From Knufia peltigerae (Eukaryota > Ascomycota > Eurotiomycetes > Chaetothyriales > Trichomeriaceae), in assembly GCA_030247855.1 (NCBI GenBank), contig JAPDRN010000100.1, positions 62,001 to 126,000 on the forward strand: a stretch of DNA of 64,000 nt, written 5' to 3'. The notes under the pieces were generated by a model that saw only the letters and a list, made by a program, of their open reading frames with translations, ran no database searches and was not told the DNA's origin. Each line of letters begins with the position of its first letter. Position 1 is the stretch's first letter. Shown here piece after piece: positions 1-13,734 of this stretch. A program made the position numbers and the translations under genes.

Positions 1-3000
1 TAGGCAGCTTTGGGTGAAACAGAAGAGAACAGAAGCCTCTTGCCGTGTAATCTTGTTCAATAGGAGAGTCGCTCTGGATACTCTGCAAGAGGAATTGCCG
101 CGTGCAATGTGATATTGTAGGCCGTACAATGGGTATTCCAACTCTCAAGTTGTTTCTGATGTTGCTGCTGCTGTTAATATGAGGGCGATATCCAAGATGC
201 ACCTGCAGTGTGACCATCCTGAGGTCCTCGTGGGAAATAAAAGGCGTCTTGCTTTCCCCTCGATGATCAACGATTTCACTGTTGTCCGAGGAATGCTATC
301 TTCTCTCCAATTGCACTACATCACGAAGCACGCGAAATACGATGCCCGACAGCTTACTATTTAGACTGTCGTGGTCCGAGTGACACACAGCCGAGACGCG
401 TCTCAGTGAGAACAACTTCAAACGTGCCCATAGAACGCATTCATCGTGTGCAAGGGATCCAAATTGTCAAGTTTTGGGGGCGACATTGTGTCGCTGTCTT
501 GGATCCGGGCTCATGGTTCCTGGGAGTGGCTCATTTACATTGCTGGCAAATCAAGATCCAATTCCAATGCCTCTGAAGGCCCCCGAATCTCCTGAAACGG
601 CGCAACCATCAACTCCTCATACCGAACATGCCTGGCTCGTAAGAGGATATCAGGAAAAAATAAACAAACAGAGTTACGCTCGGAAGCGAAAGAATCCACA
701 GCTCGTATATTGACAAACTCACTCAGTCTCAAACCTTTTTTCGCGCCAGGGCTCTGTCAACTGGAACCGAACAATGCACAGTAAGACATCCTTGTTTGTT
801 TCTGACGTGTCGAGGCAAGGGAGGAAAGAAAAAAAAATTAAACTCAGCCTGCCCCGTACTTTTGACCACCCTGGCCCTTATGCAACTGTGATGTGCATGA
901 AGGAAAAAGGGGAGGTGCTGTTCCGATCACCTACCGACATTGTCTTGGACGGCCAGTATCCAATGGATCATTTTCACCGCCACCAGTTCGAAACGCGGCC
1001 ATCTTAAGGCCTGACTTCAAAGACCTCGTTCGTAAGAGGAAGGGGTCAGACCGAATCCCAAACGGGGTGCTGGTGTCATGTCAATCCCTGGAGGCCTGGC
1101 AAGCCAATGGAGACTGTCTTGCCACCAGCGTGATCCGCAACAAAATCCTTTGAGTTCAGCAGGTGACAAGGTGCATGGCGTAAGTGTACTTCCAGACCTT
1201 CTCGTACTCCGTATGCACTGAAGATCAATGCAAGATCCTACGCTTGCAGACATCGGATCATGCAACGCGGTGCGGTGCGAGGTTGAGAGAACAAGGAAAA
1301 CACGGAGGCTGGATGTCGAGAAGCGCGTGTTCCTCAACAATCCAGCAGCGATGGATCAGGCTGGACCCGAACAGGAGAATTCTGAGAAAAAAAGTCCTCA
1401 GTACGACCAGCCACTGATTTTGTCCTCGGCATTGTCGGCCCCCGTCACGGAATTACTGTACTGTACGCGTGCGTGAAGGTATTGTACGGAATAGGTTTGA
1501 GAAGGATGGCTGGGAAGAGGACAGGAGCTAACAGGGCCGCCCAGCATCCGACCTTTTTCAGGATGCAAACTTACTCCAGGGATGAATTTTTGCTCAACCA
1601 GACGATCCATGCGACGCTAACACCATGATTGGCAATCGACTCCAGCATCGGTCGACGACGGCAAAGGGGTGCGAGCCTGGGATACCCCTCCGCAAATCAC
1701 AGAGTGACAACACATCAGTTGTTGGAGGGGGAGAAGCCAACGGCGTGTTTGAGACGATCCAACATTCCTCCCACTAAAGCCAATAGTGGTCTCCGACAAG
1801 AATCGAACATGTCTTCGTCCCCTGCCCCTTGCTCGAGTGAGAAAATATTTTAGTCAATGGTAGCAGGCGATACGTCGGCGCTCATCCGCCGTAAGAAAAA
1901 AGATCGAATTACCGTACTCCGTACTGTACAAAGAGTATCGAGCCCCGGAGACAGGAAACTGGTAGCTAGGCCTAGCCGACGTTCGTCCTTCCACTGAATT
2001 GCAGACCCCACTGCTGACCGTGTCCGGGACGTCGCGCCGCACAGCCCCTGCTCGTACTTTCAGAGGCCTTGGTTGCTTCTGTGTCGAGGACAACACCATC
2101 CAGTACGCCGTTCCGAGTGGCAACAATCATCGAGATCATCGTCTCATGCAAGATCTCTATGTGGCAGAGATCGGTGTTGAGGTTATATCGTGTGCCTGAG
2201 GAATAATGGCCGATCTCAAATGCCCAAGTCTGCATATTGGCTCTGTATTGCTGCAGTCGGCATGCAATGCGGCCTTAATTGTAGCAGCTGCATTGCGCCG
2301 GGAACCCTGCATACTGACATGCACGCAAGCACGTCGCTTCGAAGATCATATAGAGGTGTTTGTTTCAGAAGTGATAATGTCACCTATATGTTTGGCATTG
2401 CTTCTTCTGAGCGCTATCAAGCTACTATTGACTGGGTGGAATTGTTACAAGCATTGAATTGGAGAGGCTGTCAATTCTTCACACCTTTGCCTCTGATCAG
2501 CGCACTTGTACGAGTCGATCTTGTCGGTCACAAAACTCCCTGCACTTGTGGTTTTCCAAGGATAATCGTGAGGCCCACTGAAGCCAACACTGCTGATATA
2601 ATGGTCAAAGTTCTGTGCGCTCGGTCCTCCCGGGTAAGCACGGTTGTGACTCTGAAGCGGAAACCTTGACTTGGGCAAGCTCTGTAACATTGTCCGTTGA
2701 CTTGCGTAATTCTGTTTTCAGAGGATTTCAAGTGGGCTTGATCGAAGAGGCTGGAAATCTACTCCATACTCCGTATGCCCGAGTATTCGACCAAGGACTT
2801 TGCTGGTCGGTCGTACTCGTAACAACACGTGAAAATGGTGGTCTGTTTGTTCCTATCCGCATGTGGGTGCCTGGCGATATCAACTGGTCCATGACGCGCA
2901 GCAGCGGGCCAAGCTAAGGAAGGGACTTATTGTACTTGTATCAGTGGGCATGCGAGGTTGGCGCTCGCCAGCCACGCGTTGACATGTGTGCAGCGCTTGT

Positions 3001-6000
3001 TCATCAACCTCCCAGGCTCCAGGAAGACCAACAACAACAATCAGGGAGGTAAGGGAACACAAAACAATTCTGTTACACGAGAAAAAAAAGCGAGCTTGAT
3101 TCACAATACAGCTGTGACAATCTCCGAGTGGGATGTTGGTTCTGGTTGTGATGTGCTCTTGACCTTGATTGCTTCAAATCCGAGATCTAACTCGTAGGAC
3201 GGCCCAGATGCTGATGCACGTAATTCGTACAAAGAACAAACGGGGCTTGGTCAGTTGCTGCCGTACCTCACCTTAGCGCTGCCCAGAAGCATCTGGCGTC
3301 TCTGCAAGACTGTGAAGCCACCAAGGCGTCACAATCGCTAAGCTTGTGTTTGAAACATGAATGGCGAGGCGATGGTTTTCCTTCGTATTATCCTGGAGTA
3401 TTCATTCGCTTCACGTCAGAGTGCCCCGACCGAAAGACCAGACCAGTTGACTAGTGTCGTGATTCTCTATCGGCGGCTGCAGCAGATGGCTTTGTGCTAT
3501 CGGCAAGTCAGCGACAAGGAGCAGGGAAGCAGAGGGTGCCCCCCAGGCGACTAGGAGTAGCCTGTCTTTCGTTGCAACTCAGAACTTCCCCTCTTTTTTT
3601 TCTACTCTTACAGTAGTGGCCCCCGGGCGAGCCTGTCCTGTAACTAACGCCTTCCGTGCCGGACCAAGCGCTACACTGCCGGGAATGGCATTGACATGAG
3701 ATGCGGCGGCTGGTTGGTGCCAGGTAGAAAACTTTCCGACATTGTGGCACAAGCCTTTTCGTCAAGACCGGCCGGATTACAATCCATGACAGAATATTTG
3801 AATGGTTTTGTATTGAGTAACATTGAGACGAGAATGTAGAGCGGAGCAAGGAAATCCCTTATGACATGGGCCACGGAAAGGAAAATGGTTGCACTTGGAG
3901 ATCATCGACAATCATGCAATGGCTATCATGCGAGGGAGGCATGGCGTTGAGACCTTGACAGCCGAAGGAACGCCTCGAAGGGCTGAAAGGCCTTTCTAGG
4001 CGCTGAAGGTGGCAAGGATGTTAACAGACGATACGGACATGTAACTGCCAACTCTGAAATGGTTGGGATTTATTTTGGGGGCTGATCACGATAAGGTGAT
4101 TCTCCGAACATGTTGATTCATTGATAGGTAGTTGGGCTTGCCGATGGTCGGTTCGGGGGGTCGAAAGAAGATGGTGGCTCTCCATCGTTGTCTAGCCCAG
4201 GCCGGTTGCCTTGTCCTCTGTGATTTTTCGTTCCTACTCGGGCCCAATTAGCGGTCATGTTGTAGGTGGGCCAGATGCTGACCTGCCATTATCGGTGGAA
4301 AAGAAAGGCTGGGGGAAGTGGGATACTCCTTCAGCGCGACATGTTTGTGTATCTCATAGTTTCCGCAGCCACGAAAGGCATGTTGCTATGATCTTCTGGA
4401 CCAGCGAGGTTGCAGGGAACAGCATCCACTGGAGATCACGCTGTCACCCAACTGAGAAAGACTGTGTACAGTGCAGCTCTCAGTTGAGCGATACGGAGTA
4501 CAAAGGCCTCAGACGAGAACATCGGACTCGACCTTCCCGGCTATGGATGTCGAAAGAGGGGGCCCTCCATCTTCGCCCATCCTCCATTGAACCGCCGTCC
4601 GCCGATGCCGATAGGATCTTGACACAGAGAGTAACGCGATGCGTTTTTTGACTTCTTCCTCTTGCTCAGCAGTGGTGTCTCTTGTTTTCCTTATCCACAC
4701 TCCCCCGTAGCGTGTTTGTCCGCTGTCGTTTCTGTTGATGTCCATGTCAAAGCTTCAATGCCCACCCGTCAAAAAGCGAAACCTAGCTTATCCTGCCTCC
4801 ACCACAATACGAAAATACACGTTCTGGAAATATAAGTAGCCAAAACCGTTGAAGTTGTCATGTCTCCGCGTAGCCTGATCTACATTGACGTTTTACGGGC
4901 GAGCATGGCTGCAAGGGATCAAAAATATCGAAAAAAGCCCTCCGGACGGGGCAGGCTCTTTCGCCCGATTTCTCTACTGTACGCGAAGGGTGCCAGGGCC
5001 TGGAAGGTCATTGAGCAAAGAACGGTAGCCGTAAATCGTAAGCAAGGTCTCGTCGTGTGAAAAAAGGAGCCCAGCCCATACGGGCAGCGATTGGCAAGAT
5101 GCGCCCGGCCGTCGTGGATCCTCTTGTTGGACCTTTCGTGGATCGTGACTCGCAAGTCGCGGCACGCTGTGATCGTAGCAGCATTGACACTGGACAGCGG
5201 CTGGTGGACCGGGTCTGCCAGGGAGGAGTCATGGTGCCAATCGTGGGAGGCCGAAGTGGGCTTTCCTGGCGGTGGCTTGAGGGATGGAGTCGGCAAGGGT
5301 AAGGGAGTTGAGGGCAGGAAAAGCCAGAGGGTGAGGTGTGCAAGAAAGGCCTTTTCGGGGATGGATCAAGGGCCAGCACGCCAGCACGCCCAGCACACCA
5401 ACAAGCACTCATCAGCCCTTGTCGCCCGCTGGCAACTCTTTTTCTGCTGCTTAAGCTAATGCACCCACCTGCACACACTCAGTCCTCCCGCTCGGCTACC
5501 AGCGCACCGTCGTCCACCTTGCATTTCTGCATCCTGCTTCTCACAACCTCGTTGCTCTTTGCTCCAGATCTCCATTGAATCTTTTTGTGCCGTCATATTC
5601 TCATCAGCCGTTGTTGACATGGCTTAATGCGCGTCAATTCGTTGTGCTGCTGAGTCTGATTTTGCTTGAGCAGTTTGGTATGTCAATGCACCCGCTATCA
5701 TATCTATTCTACCGTGCCCGCCCGCCAGAGGAGAATACCTCAGCTGCTGGCCCAAAGAGGCCTGCCCTGGACACCTTCAACCACATCCCCGGTCTTGCTG
5801 CATGTTGGATGTACCTGCATGTTTCAAGTCACCACTCTTTGAGGCACCGTCACTAATTCTTCAATGTTATAGTTCGTACTCCATTGAGCCGACGACTGAC
5901 TTTAGTGCCGCAACTTGCGCCCAAGGCTCAGCGAAATTTCACGACTCTGGCGGCTTATCGAGGCGTCCGACCTTGACTCACGAGCTTCTGCTGTGTGTGC

Positions 6001-6433
6001 AGAGTCCGTCTGAGTACCCGAGCAGTTTGGTCTTCTTGGTTGAAAAATCAGCTGTTTGTGTAACTCACGGTCGAGACGAGTGGAAAAAAAGGTCTACTTG
6101 CAAGAGAAGAACAAAGTCTTGTGTGAGCTACGTTGGCTTGTTGGCTATCGTCGCTAGGTTTCTCGATTGACACTGTCGGGCAAAACCTGTAGTTGAGGGT
6201 GACGGTCTTCGATCGGTTGAGTCGAGTCTCGATACTTCAGCAGGAGGAGCGAGTCAGATCGCTACTCATACCAAATTACCAGTGGTTTGTCTAGCCCTGG
6301 CTCTTAAGTCGAAACAGCCCTACGAAGGAAGCAGTAGCACCGGGCTCCCGCAGGGTGGTATCGTGCTTTGCTTGTACCTAAGTCGCGGACATACTGTTGA
6401 GTATCCCAGCTGTCCTGCGTATAAAGGTCCAAG
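1..6433. other. long gene-free interval upstream of stuA
   Basis: No reading frame in this 6.4 kb looks like a gene: all are short, lack recognisable domains and overlap others on both strands. The interval most likely holds the extended promoter and leader of stuA. It contains four exact copies of TACTCCGTA or its complement (1205, 1915, 2767, 4492), a perfect palindrome GAGACGCGTCTC at 393-404 with an MluI-type ACGCGT core, and a pyrimidine-rich stretch at about 5470-5600 typical of fungal transcription starts. Several short upstream reading frames lie between 5459 and 5856. A noncoding RNA gene cannot be excluded. Confidence 0.6.
5459..5856 (+). promoter_or_regulatory. cluster of upstream ORFs in the probable stuA leader
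   Basis: Downstream of the pyrimidine-rich stretch three upstream reading frames follow: 5459-5578 (39 codons plus stop), a minimal ATG-GCT-TAA at 5619-5627, and 5680-5856 (58 codons plus stop). None overlaps the stuA start at 6434. Aspergillus nidulans stuA is known to have long leaders with small upstream frames that affect translation. That these frames lie in the mature leader here is inferred, because transcript ends and leader introns cannot be seen. Confidence 0.35.
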
Positions 6434-8463
6434 ATGAATCAGACTCAACCCTATATGGATATGCATCCGGGCTCTCACATATCTTCCGGGCCATCCTACT
6501 CGCATTCTGCGACAGCTCCCATGGGTCATTATCAACCCTACCAGCAGCCGCCGATACTGCCTCCTGCTTCTACGCATTATCCACATCCCCAAGCGTACAA
6601 CAGCTATGGTTATGCAAATGGTGTCACTTCTCCCCAATCTGCGACAGGTCCCGTTGGTCAACCCGTGCAAAGTCAGATTCCTTCTCTCCCGAGTGAGTAA
6701 TGCGAGCTGATCAAGGTCCCATGATCAAGCTAACCAATTCACAGCTATGATGACTGGACCGGGTCCTCAGCATTCTTACGTGCCTCAGACGCCATCGCTG
6801 CCTGCTCCGAACCAAGGTTATGCTACTCAGCAACCGCAGCCATTTGACACGACTGGCCAGGTTGCTCCGCCTGGCATGAAACCACGAGTCACGGCAACAT
6901 TGTGGGAAGATGAGGGGAGTCTATGTTTCCAGGTTGAGGCCAAAGGAGTTTGCGTGGCCCGTCGAGAAGGTGTGTATTATCTCGTTGACCCTTTCGATGC
7001 GACTAGTCCGTGTTGACGCCTTCTAGATAACCATTTCATCAATGGCACAAAACTTTTGAATGTGGCTGGCATGACCCGGGGCCGCCGAGATGGAATCTTG
7101 AAATCTGAGAAAACTCGCCATGTGGTGAAGATCGGGCCTATGCATCTGAAGGGCGTCTGGTAATTTGGATGCTTTTTAGTTCCATGGGATTGACTTGCTA
7201 ACTTTTGTCAGGATCCCGTTTGAACGTGCTCTGGATTTCGCGAACAAAGAAAAGATCACCGATCTTTTGTATCCCTTGTTTGTTCACAACATTGGAGGCT
7301 TGCTGTATAACCCAGAGAACACTCCTCGAGCAAACGCATTGGCACATGGATCCACAGACCGACGTCGTATTGACAGCCTCGACTCGACACGCCCTCTACC
7401 GTCTGTACAGACACCGTCTCTCCAGCACCACAACACAATGCCGGCAGGTGGTCAAGCTCCGCCCACGCCTCAATCCATCATCCCGCACCCCAACGCTGGC
7501 CGCCCAGGAATTGATCGAGCTCATACCTTCCCAACTCCTCCGACTAGTGCATCGAGTGTGATGGGTATGAGCAACCAAGGGAATTCATATGATTGGGGTA
7601 ACCAGCAAATGCCTAATGGTACAAGCAGCGCCCAAGCGTTGTCCATCGACACGGGGATCAATGCTCGGTCGATGCCGACCACGCCTGCCACCACTCCACC
7701 CGGGACTGGCGGCCAGGGTATGCCACCATATCAGGGCCAGTCGGGCTATGATTCAAAGCATTATTACAGTACGACTCCGAGTTCTCAGACCGGATATGCG
7801 CAACAGCCTGATGGTACTCGTTATGGTCAAGGCATGCAATCTGGCCCGTATGGGAAAGGCGACATGGGCCCACCTTTGGGACCTGGGAATGCTAGCGGGG
7901 GAAGTGATGTTCGCGACAACAAGGCTGATGCGTACGCCCCACCTGGTCATGGCTCTCAACATGAAAATGATCACCCAGACAGTGGGTATATGAGTGCGAA
8001 TGCCTCTGCATATAATTCAACCCGTGGTCAGTATGCCTACGGTGCTGGTGACCATGCCCATTTGTCTCCAGAGCAGATATCAGGGTCTCCACCACATCAA
8101 ACAAGCTCAGGACACGCAACCCCTCGAACTATGCCTTCTGGTCAACCCCAGTGGCCTGCAGATTATCATACTCCACCTCGCGCCCCAAATACAAGTACTG
8201 TCTATAATGTTATGGGTCATGATCGAACACCACAAACAGGCCCGACTGATTCTTATGGAAACCCCGCATACTCAAGTGGACATTCTACTGGATTGACTTC
8301 TGCGAAGCGCGGAAGAGAGGACGATGAGCAAGATCGACCTGGAAGTCGTCAATATGACAACTACGATGCCAAACGACGCAAGATGGGCCCTCAGGAGACG
8401 TTCGGGATGCCCCTTCAACCGCCTCCACACATGCAAGCCATCAAGACTGGTGGCCAGCGATGA
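6434..8463 (+). CDS. stuA: APSES transcription factor StuA
   Basis: Exons 6434-6692, 6745-6969, 7027-7159 and 7212-8463 give 622 aa, the length known for Aspergillus StuA. The protein is a nuclear bHLH-like APSES DNA-binding regulator of conidiophore or other asexual development. Residues 1-125 are rich in Gln, Pro, Tyr and Ser. The APSES domain spans about 129-235 and is split by two introns, one between ARRE and DNHFINGTKLLNVAGMTRGR, the other inside LKGVWIPFERALDFANKEKI. A long Ser/Pro/Gly-rich tail follows. A bipartite basic nuclear signal lies near residues 571-597 (KRGRED...AKRRK). The start has no competing in-frame ATG and follows a stop-rich leader. The very long upstream interval and upstream ORFs suggest transcriptional and translational control. 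Assignment is firm; the developmental role is taken from the family. Confidence 0.96.
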
Positions 8464-9452
8464 GACACTTAGAATGCCTCGCCAAGCGAAGCTTTTCAAT
8501 ACAGTGGTTCCACGGCCACCAACCCGAGGCTCGAGAAGTTTGATGGCGGTGCCGCCTACATAATGCCTCATCACGACATGATTGGAAAAGCAATAACGAA
8601 AGTTTACGACGGCCCATGAGCCAAAAAAAAGATCAAGACTTTGACGAACGGAACAACAAGCGTGCATTGTATGCTTCCCGAAACTCTAACGAATTTACGA
8701 CATGATTTCCTATCGAAAGCGATTTTGACCTGGCGAAAATTATGACCTGTTACTTTGTTTGCGGCCTGTAATGGGTCGCACCACTGGTTTAGATGATGCT
8801 CAGATCTTTTCTTTTTGTGTATGAGGGAATGATATATGTGCGGATGGATTATGATTGGGATGAAAACGGCTACGATTCTCCGGCGCCATTGATGTCTTCT
8901 TGGCTGCGGGATTCGAGAGCAAGAACACACGCGGGAAGGTTGAACCTTGCTAATGACTTATTGCTCCTGGAAACAGTCCACCTGAGCTTTTGCATGTAGA
9001 AGACGAGAGGATTTTTCCAGTAGCGAGCAGAAGTTGGGCGGCAGGGATGAAAAAGGTGGCTCTCGTTTCCCTAATCGTGAAATCTTCCGTTGATGACATG
9101 TCATATACAATAAAAGCATAACTTATAATCAACCTGTGGACTTTTTTTTCGTTTTATTGAAATGCGCTGGTGGATAGATATGCGACGAGGACGTTTAGTC
9201 CTGTGTGTACGAGTATTGCTTAGTGCGAGCCGGATAATTCAAGTATGTATTGGGGGTCAGGCACAGCGCCCCAAGCCCCTCGTAATCGTATCCGTACAGC
9301 GTAGGCACAATGACTTCCAATCCCGAACCAACTCGCCAAGACAGGTCTTGGCACACACCCCCTCAGATTTTGATTATTGGCGACATCTCTTTAAGCTGCG
9401 ACTTTTCGAGGCATCAACACCACGTCGACAACCATCCAGTCATCGCAGCAAG
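8464..9452. other. stuA 3' region and RPL19 promoter
   Basis: No gene is visible. The left part is probably the stuA 3' UTR; the right part carries the RPL19 promoter with a perfect inverted repeat at 9335-9352, listed separately. Confidence 0.5.
9335..9352. promoter_or_regulatory. inverted GCCAAG pair, PacC-like
   Basis: GCCAAGAC, a two-base spacer and GTCTTGGC form an 18 bp inverted repeat 101 bp upstream of the RPL19 ATG. GCCARG is the consensus bound by the fungal pH regulator PacC. Binding here is inference from sequence only. Confidence 0.35.
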
Positions 9453-10321
9453 ATGTGAGTCTCACTGTCTATACCACGAAGAAATCACCATCCTCCCTCC
9501 TTTGCACATTTTCGGCCACCTCCACCTTTCCTATACCAAAAACTGGAATCCATGACGTCCTGCATTTTGAAGCCATTTTCTCGAGTAGGAGACTGACCCG
9601 AGTTCAATCTAGGACCAACCTCCGCACCCAGAAGCGCCTCGCGGCGTCCGTCGTCGGCTGTGGCAAACGCAAGATCTGGCTCGACCCCAACGAAGTCAGC
9701 GAAATCGCCAATGCCAATTCTCGTCAGACAATCCGAAAGCTGGTCAGCGATGGCCTCATCATCCGCAAGCCTGTCGCCATGCACTCCAGAGCCCGTGCCC
9801 GAGAACTGAACGCTGCACGAAGAATCGGTAGACACAGAGGTTTCGGTAAGAGAAAGGGTACAAAGGACGCCAGAATGCCAAGGTACGAAAATACCCCATG
9901 ACCAGGTCTGCGGTGTGTTGGTTAGGGACATATATACTGACAAATGCATTTTTGTAGCCAAGTTCTGTGGATGAGACGTCTCCGTGTCCTCCGACGCCTT
10001 TTGGCCAAATACCGAGCGGCTGGCAAAATCGACAAGCACCTCTACCACGAGCTCTACCACTTGAGTAAGGGTAACACCTTCAAGCACAAGCGTGCATTGG
10101 TCGAACATGTATGTCTAAAGCCATGGATACCCATTATATCGCTGACTTGATTTGTACAGATCCACAAGGCCAAGGCCGAGAAGCAACGTGAGAGAATCCT
10201 CAAGGAAGAAATGGATGCCAAGCGTGCGAAGACCAAGGCTGCTCGCGAGAGACGACAAGAGAGAATTCAAACCAAGAGAAATGCTCTTGCTGGTGAGCAG
10301 GAGGCTGAGGAAGAGAAGTGA
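9453..10321 (+). CDS. rpl19: 60S ribosomal protein L19 (eL19)
   Basis: Exons 9453-9454, 9613-9882, 9958-10108 and 10160-10321 give 194 aa. The protein is a component of the large cytosolic ribosomal subunit and forms an intersubunit bridge. The match to eukaryotic L19 is plain over the whole length: MTNLRTQKRLAAS, then GCGKRKIWLDPNE, SDGLIIRKPV, HRGFGKRKGTKDARMPS, VLWMRR and KIDKHLYHELYHL, and a basic coiled C-terminal helix (KAEKQRERILKEEMDAKRAKTKAARERRQER). The first intron (9455-9612) interrupts the start codon as AT|G, with donor GTGAGT and acceptor CTAG. This is the only arrangement that joins the frame to the conserved N-terminus. The codons are strongly biased, as expected for a ribosomal protein gene. 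Confidence 0.96.
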
Positions 10322-11702
10322 ACGACATGGAGATCGGGGTTTGAGTTTGACTTGTGACACGAACTCATTTGATCAAGTGTATCCAGGGACGATCTCGACG
10401 GCATGTCTTGCCACCAGGGTCGGCGAGCTTGGAGTCAGTCCGTTGCAGTCAGTGGGAAGTCAGAGCATGACCAAATGGTCGCCATAGATACCAGCACTTC
10501 CTATTACAATGTTGGTTGTGGTTTCACTGGGGCGCAATGAATCGAAAAAATGAAAGACCAATGCCAATGAACAACGATTATTGATTCTCTTCCTCGATGG
10601 TGCAATTGGTGTCGATGAATATAGCTGCCTTAATAGAATAGGAGCTTGAGTCGTAGTCGTACCGTAGCTTTTTGGTGTCTGTGCACTCCCAGGTTATTGG
10701 GAGAGAAAAAGCGTGAATTCCCAATCAAAAAGACGGCAACTGCGATTGCTGAGCAAGTGGAGGTTGATGGCTGGCTACAGACCTGTATTGTGGTGATCGA
10801 CCTAAACTTGGTCTTTCCGTCTTGTGCCAGGAAAGATGACTGGACTTTCCCCCAGATACCTTTCATCATCACATCCTTCAAGCCATCTTGCCCATCACTG
10901 CAACGTCCCAGGCAAGCCCAAGATTTCTCCGACCAGTACGGAGCAGAGACTGGTCTTTCTGTCCGGCGTCCCTTAGCTACATGGTAGTACGCGAGGCAAG
11001 TGGCTTCTCTTGCATGCGACTACTGCACCGTCGGTGTGACGGTCGTGATTAACAGAACATACCCACATCAAAGAATCTTTTGCTCTTCAACTTGTTTAAG
11101 GCAGCTCTTATTTATTTCTGGGGCATATGCTCCGATCTATCATCGACCACCGGACCGATGAAATATCTGGTTGGACCGTAAATCAAGGTGCCTGAGAACA
11201 TTTTTGCGAGATGCTAAAGACCTTCTTGCTCAAGCTCGGTGCATCAAGCTGTGTGTACTGAACCAGGCTTGAACCCAGTCCTGATATTGTATGCCGCATT
11301 GGTCTTGTGCAAGGCAGGAAAGACCACCTGGCAGTGTCAAATAGTCGAATTGAAGAGAGGACAGTTCAAGAACACCCGTGGACGAAACCACAGGGATCCC
11401 AATAGCTGATGCACATTAATCAAAGGTCGACAACATCCGTCCATTGCCGTCGCAAAGTAGCTAGGGATGTTTGGCGGAAATATATGGGGTGCCATTGGTA
11501 AGTGCAATTTCCATCTCACAGCAATCTTCGAAAGATTCTGGACCTCACATGCCCCTTTTTTGTTCCTGGCATTCGAGGCCATTCAGACCTAGCACCGGAT
11601 GGTGAGCCATCTTGTGCTATCTTGTGCTAGAGAGCCACTCTTGAGGCACTGAATCAACGACATCTACCATGGGATCCGACTACCCATTCGCATGAACCAT
11701 CA
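10322..11702. other. intergenic, no gene seen
   Basis: About 1.4 kb between RPL19 and the next gene. Short frames on both strands show no recognisable domain and overlap one another. Nothing else stands out. Confidence 0.5.
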
Positions 11703-13734
11703 ATGAAATGTCCATCTCGTGCCGGTCACGAGGATGGTATGACTTGCCAAAGCCCGAAAGCCTTGATGCTCCGCTTCGTCGGAGCCGCCCTTGACCCTGT
11801 GGTTGCTGTTTCGAAATGATTCACTATCCAAATGGAACTTGTTCTGACGACTTATAGCACCAGCAAGTGAGGCTCTTCTCGATAAAGAGCGTGCTCCGCC
11901 ACCAAAACCTACTCCGCTCGAATTCCCGTGCTATGTTCCTCCTCGCTCAGACGATCCTCTTGATAGCCACCACCTTGAATCGTTATGCAAGGACCTTGCA
12001 TCCGTGCGCAGACCATGGGATGTCAAGGACAGTCAACTCGCACAGTTCAACATCCAGCTAGAGCAAGATGTTTCCTTGGCCGACATGGTCCCCGATGAGA
12101 GATTCAAATCTCGACCATTATTATACGATTCTGATTTGACATCCATGCTTAAGGAGCTGGATGTTGAGAACGAAGATGCTTATCGCGAAGTTATACGACT
12201 CCCGCCCCTTCCAGGTAGACAGAAACCTCGATTAGCATACTCGCGCGCTTTTTTCACAAGCTTGGAAGATATGTGTCGCTATTGGGATGATAGCAAGGAC
12301 GACTACTACGAGGTTGAAGTAGACGGCCAGGAAGGTTCCAACACAGAGTTTTCTCCAACGCCATCGACAACCAAAGAAACGGAGAAACGCAATGCCGAAA
12401 AGAAAGAGACGAAAGCGCTATCTGGGGAGACAAAACAGACCACCGAGGGCACCAACTCGGACGGGGAACAGGCCGAACACAACACGTCGCTAAATGCTGA
12501 TAGAGTTGAGATTCCTCATCGCTCCAAAACGAAGCAGGTATACAGAGGCCTTCGAATCGGCAGTGGTCAGCAGATGAGTCCAGGTACAAGGGTAGCAGCA
12601 GTAAGGAACCTTCTCAAGATGGCCATCCACAAGTTCAATTGCAGGGATCACGACTTCCATCCTCGGGAGAAGTTCCGCATTCGAAACATCAACCTGCCTT
12701 CTACATTCTTGCACTTCTGCGTTGCCAAGATGCCAGCCGAATCCAGACTCGCAAGAGCGAGATTCGTTGAAGGCCCGCTGATGGGAGTACACAGTCGGAT
12801 GGAGGTGAGGTTCAGACCCCGAGACGGATCCAATGATTCTCCCAACGATTTTGTTGGCGAAAAGTACGACCTCTTCCGAGAAGTTAGTGGTCTATTGATG
12901 CTCGCCAAGCAGCGGGCCCGCGAAGGCCAGACGCCATCCAAAGAACCTCATCAAGATCACTGGTGGGCCCTCAGGCATCGATGGGGTGGGGGACCAACGA
13001 GATGGGGACAGTTAGCCTGCGAGGTCTTTGAGGACGATGACCCCAGTTGGAGTCCAGAAGAAAGACAACTACAGCTGGATAAGAGGACGCAGGAAGAAGA
13101 AGAGCGGAAGAGAACTGATGTACTAGCTACGGCTACTGATCTGAACAATCTTAAGCCAGAAGACCTGCTTTCATTGGAAACCTCTTCCGGTAACGTGCGG
13201 CCCAAGAAGAAAAAGAAAGGCGACGATGATAGCAAGGACAAAGCAGAGTACAAGGATGGAAGAAGGCTGATGTTCACGGCACCCATACGTCGTAAGTGGT
13301 ACCAAGAATGGACTAAAGTCAGGCCAAATTCGTCGACATGGGACGAAAAACTTATCTACAGGAGAATTGGAGTGCCCGACCCCGAGCAAGGCTGGGATGA
13401 TGTGTACATGCTTTCGGCGGCGAACCATCATGTATGCTTGGTGAAGCTGAGTGTCCACGAGAACTACCTTCAGTGGCTGGAGACAGGCAACACAAAACAC
13501 CAAGCTCTGAAGTCAGGAAGACAAGACCACATCTTATACATGACTCGGAGTCGGTGGTTCAACCTGCTCGATGTCGACCAGCGAAAGGAGCTGTTGACAG
13601 GCATATGGTGCGTGTTAAGCTGGCTCAACCGTGATGAGGTGCCTAAAGTCGAGCTTGAAAAGATGGAAAATTTAAAACAAGAACAAGAACAACAGGAGTC
13701 CGATAACGGCGGAGATCATCCAATGGAGACATAA
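11703..13734 (+). CDS. fungal protein of unknown function, 636 aa
   Basis: Main exon 11858-13734; the reading frame is open well upstream of the first GTG. A short first exon 11703-11736 (MKCPSRAGHED) joined across a 121 nt intron (donor GTATGA, acceptor TTATAG) restores a clean start; this first exon is less certain than the rest. I do not recognise the family. The N-terminus is proline-rich (ERAPPPKPTPLEFPCYVPP). It is followed by a globular part with LASVRRPWDVKDSQLAQFNIQ, an acidic/lysine-rich low-complexity stretch near residues 150-210, a conserved-looking block (KMAIHKFNCRDHDFHPREKF, DHWWALRHRWGGGPTRWGQL), a second Lys/Asp-rich linker (PKKKKKGDDD), and a tryptophan-rich C-terminal block (RRKWYQEWTKVRP, YRRIGVPDPEQGWDDVYML, RSRWFNLLDVDQRKELLTGIW). 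The tail is Gln/Glu-rich. It looks soluble, with no membrane segment or signal peptide. Confidence 0.8.
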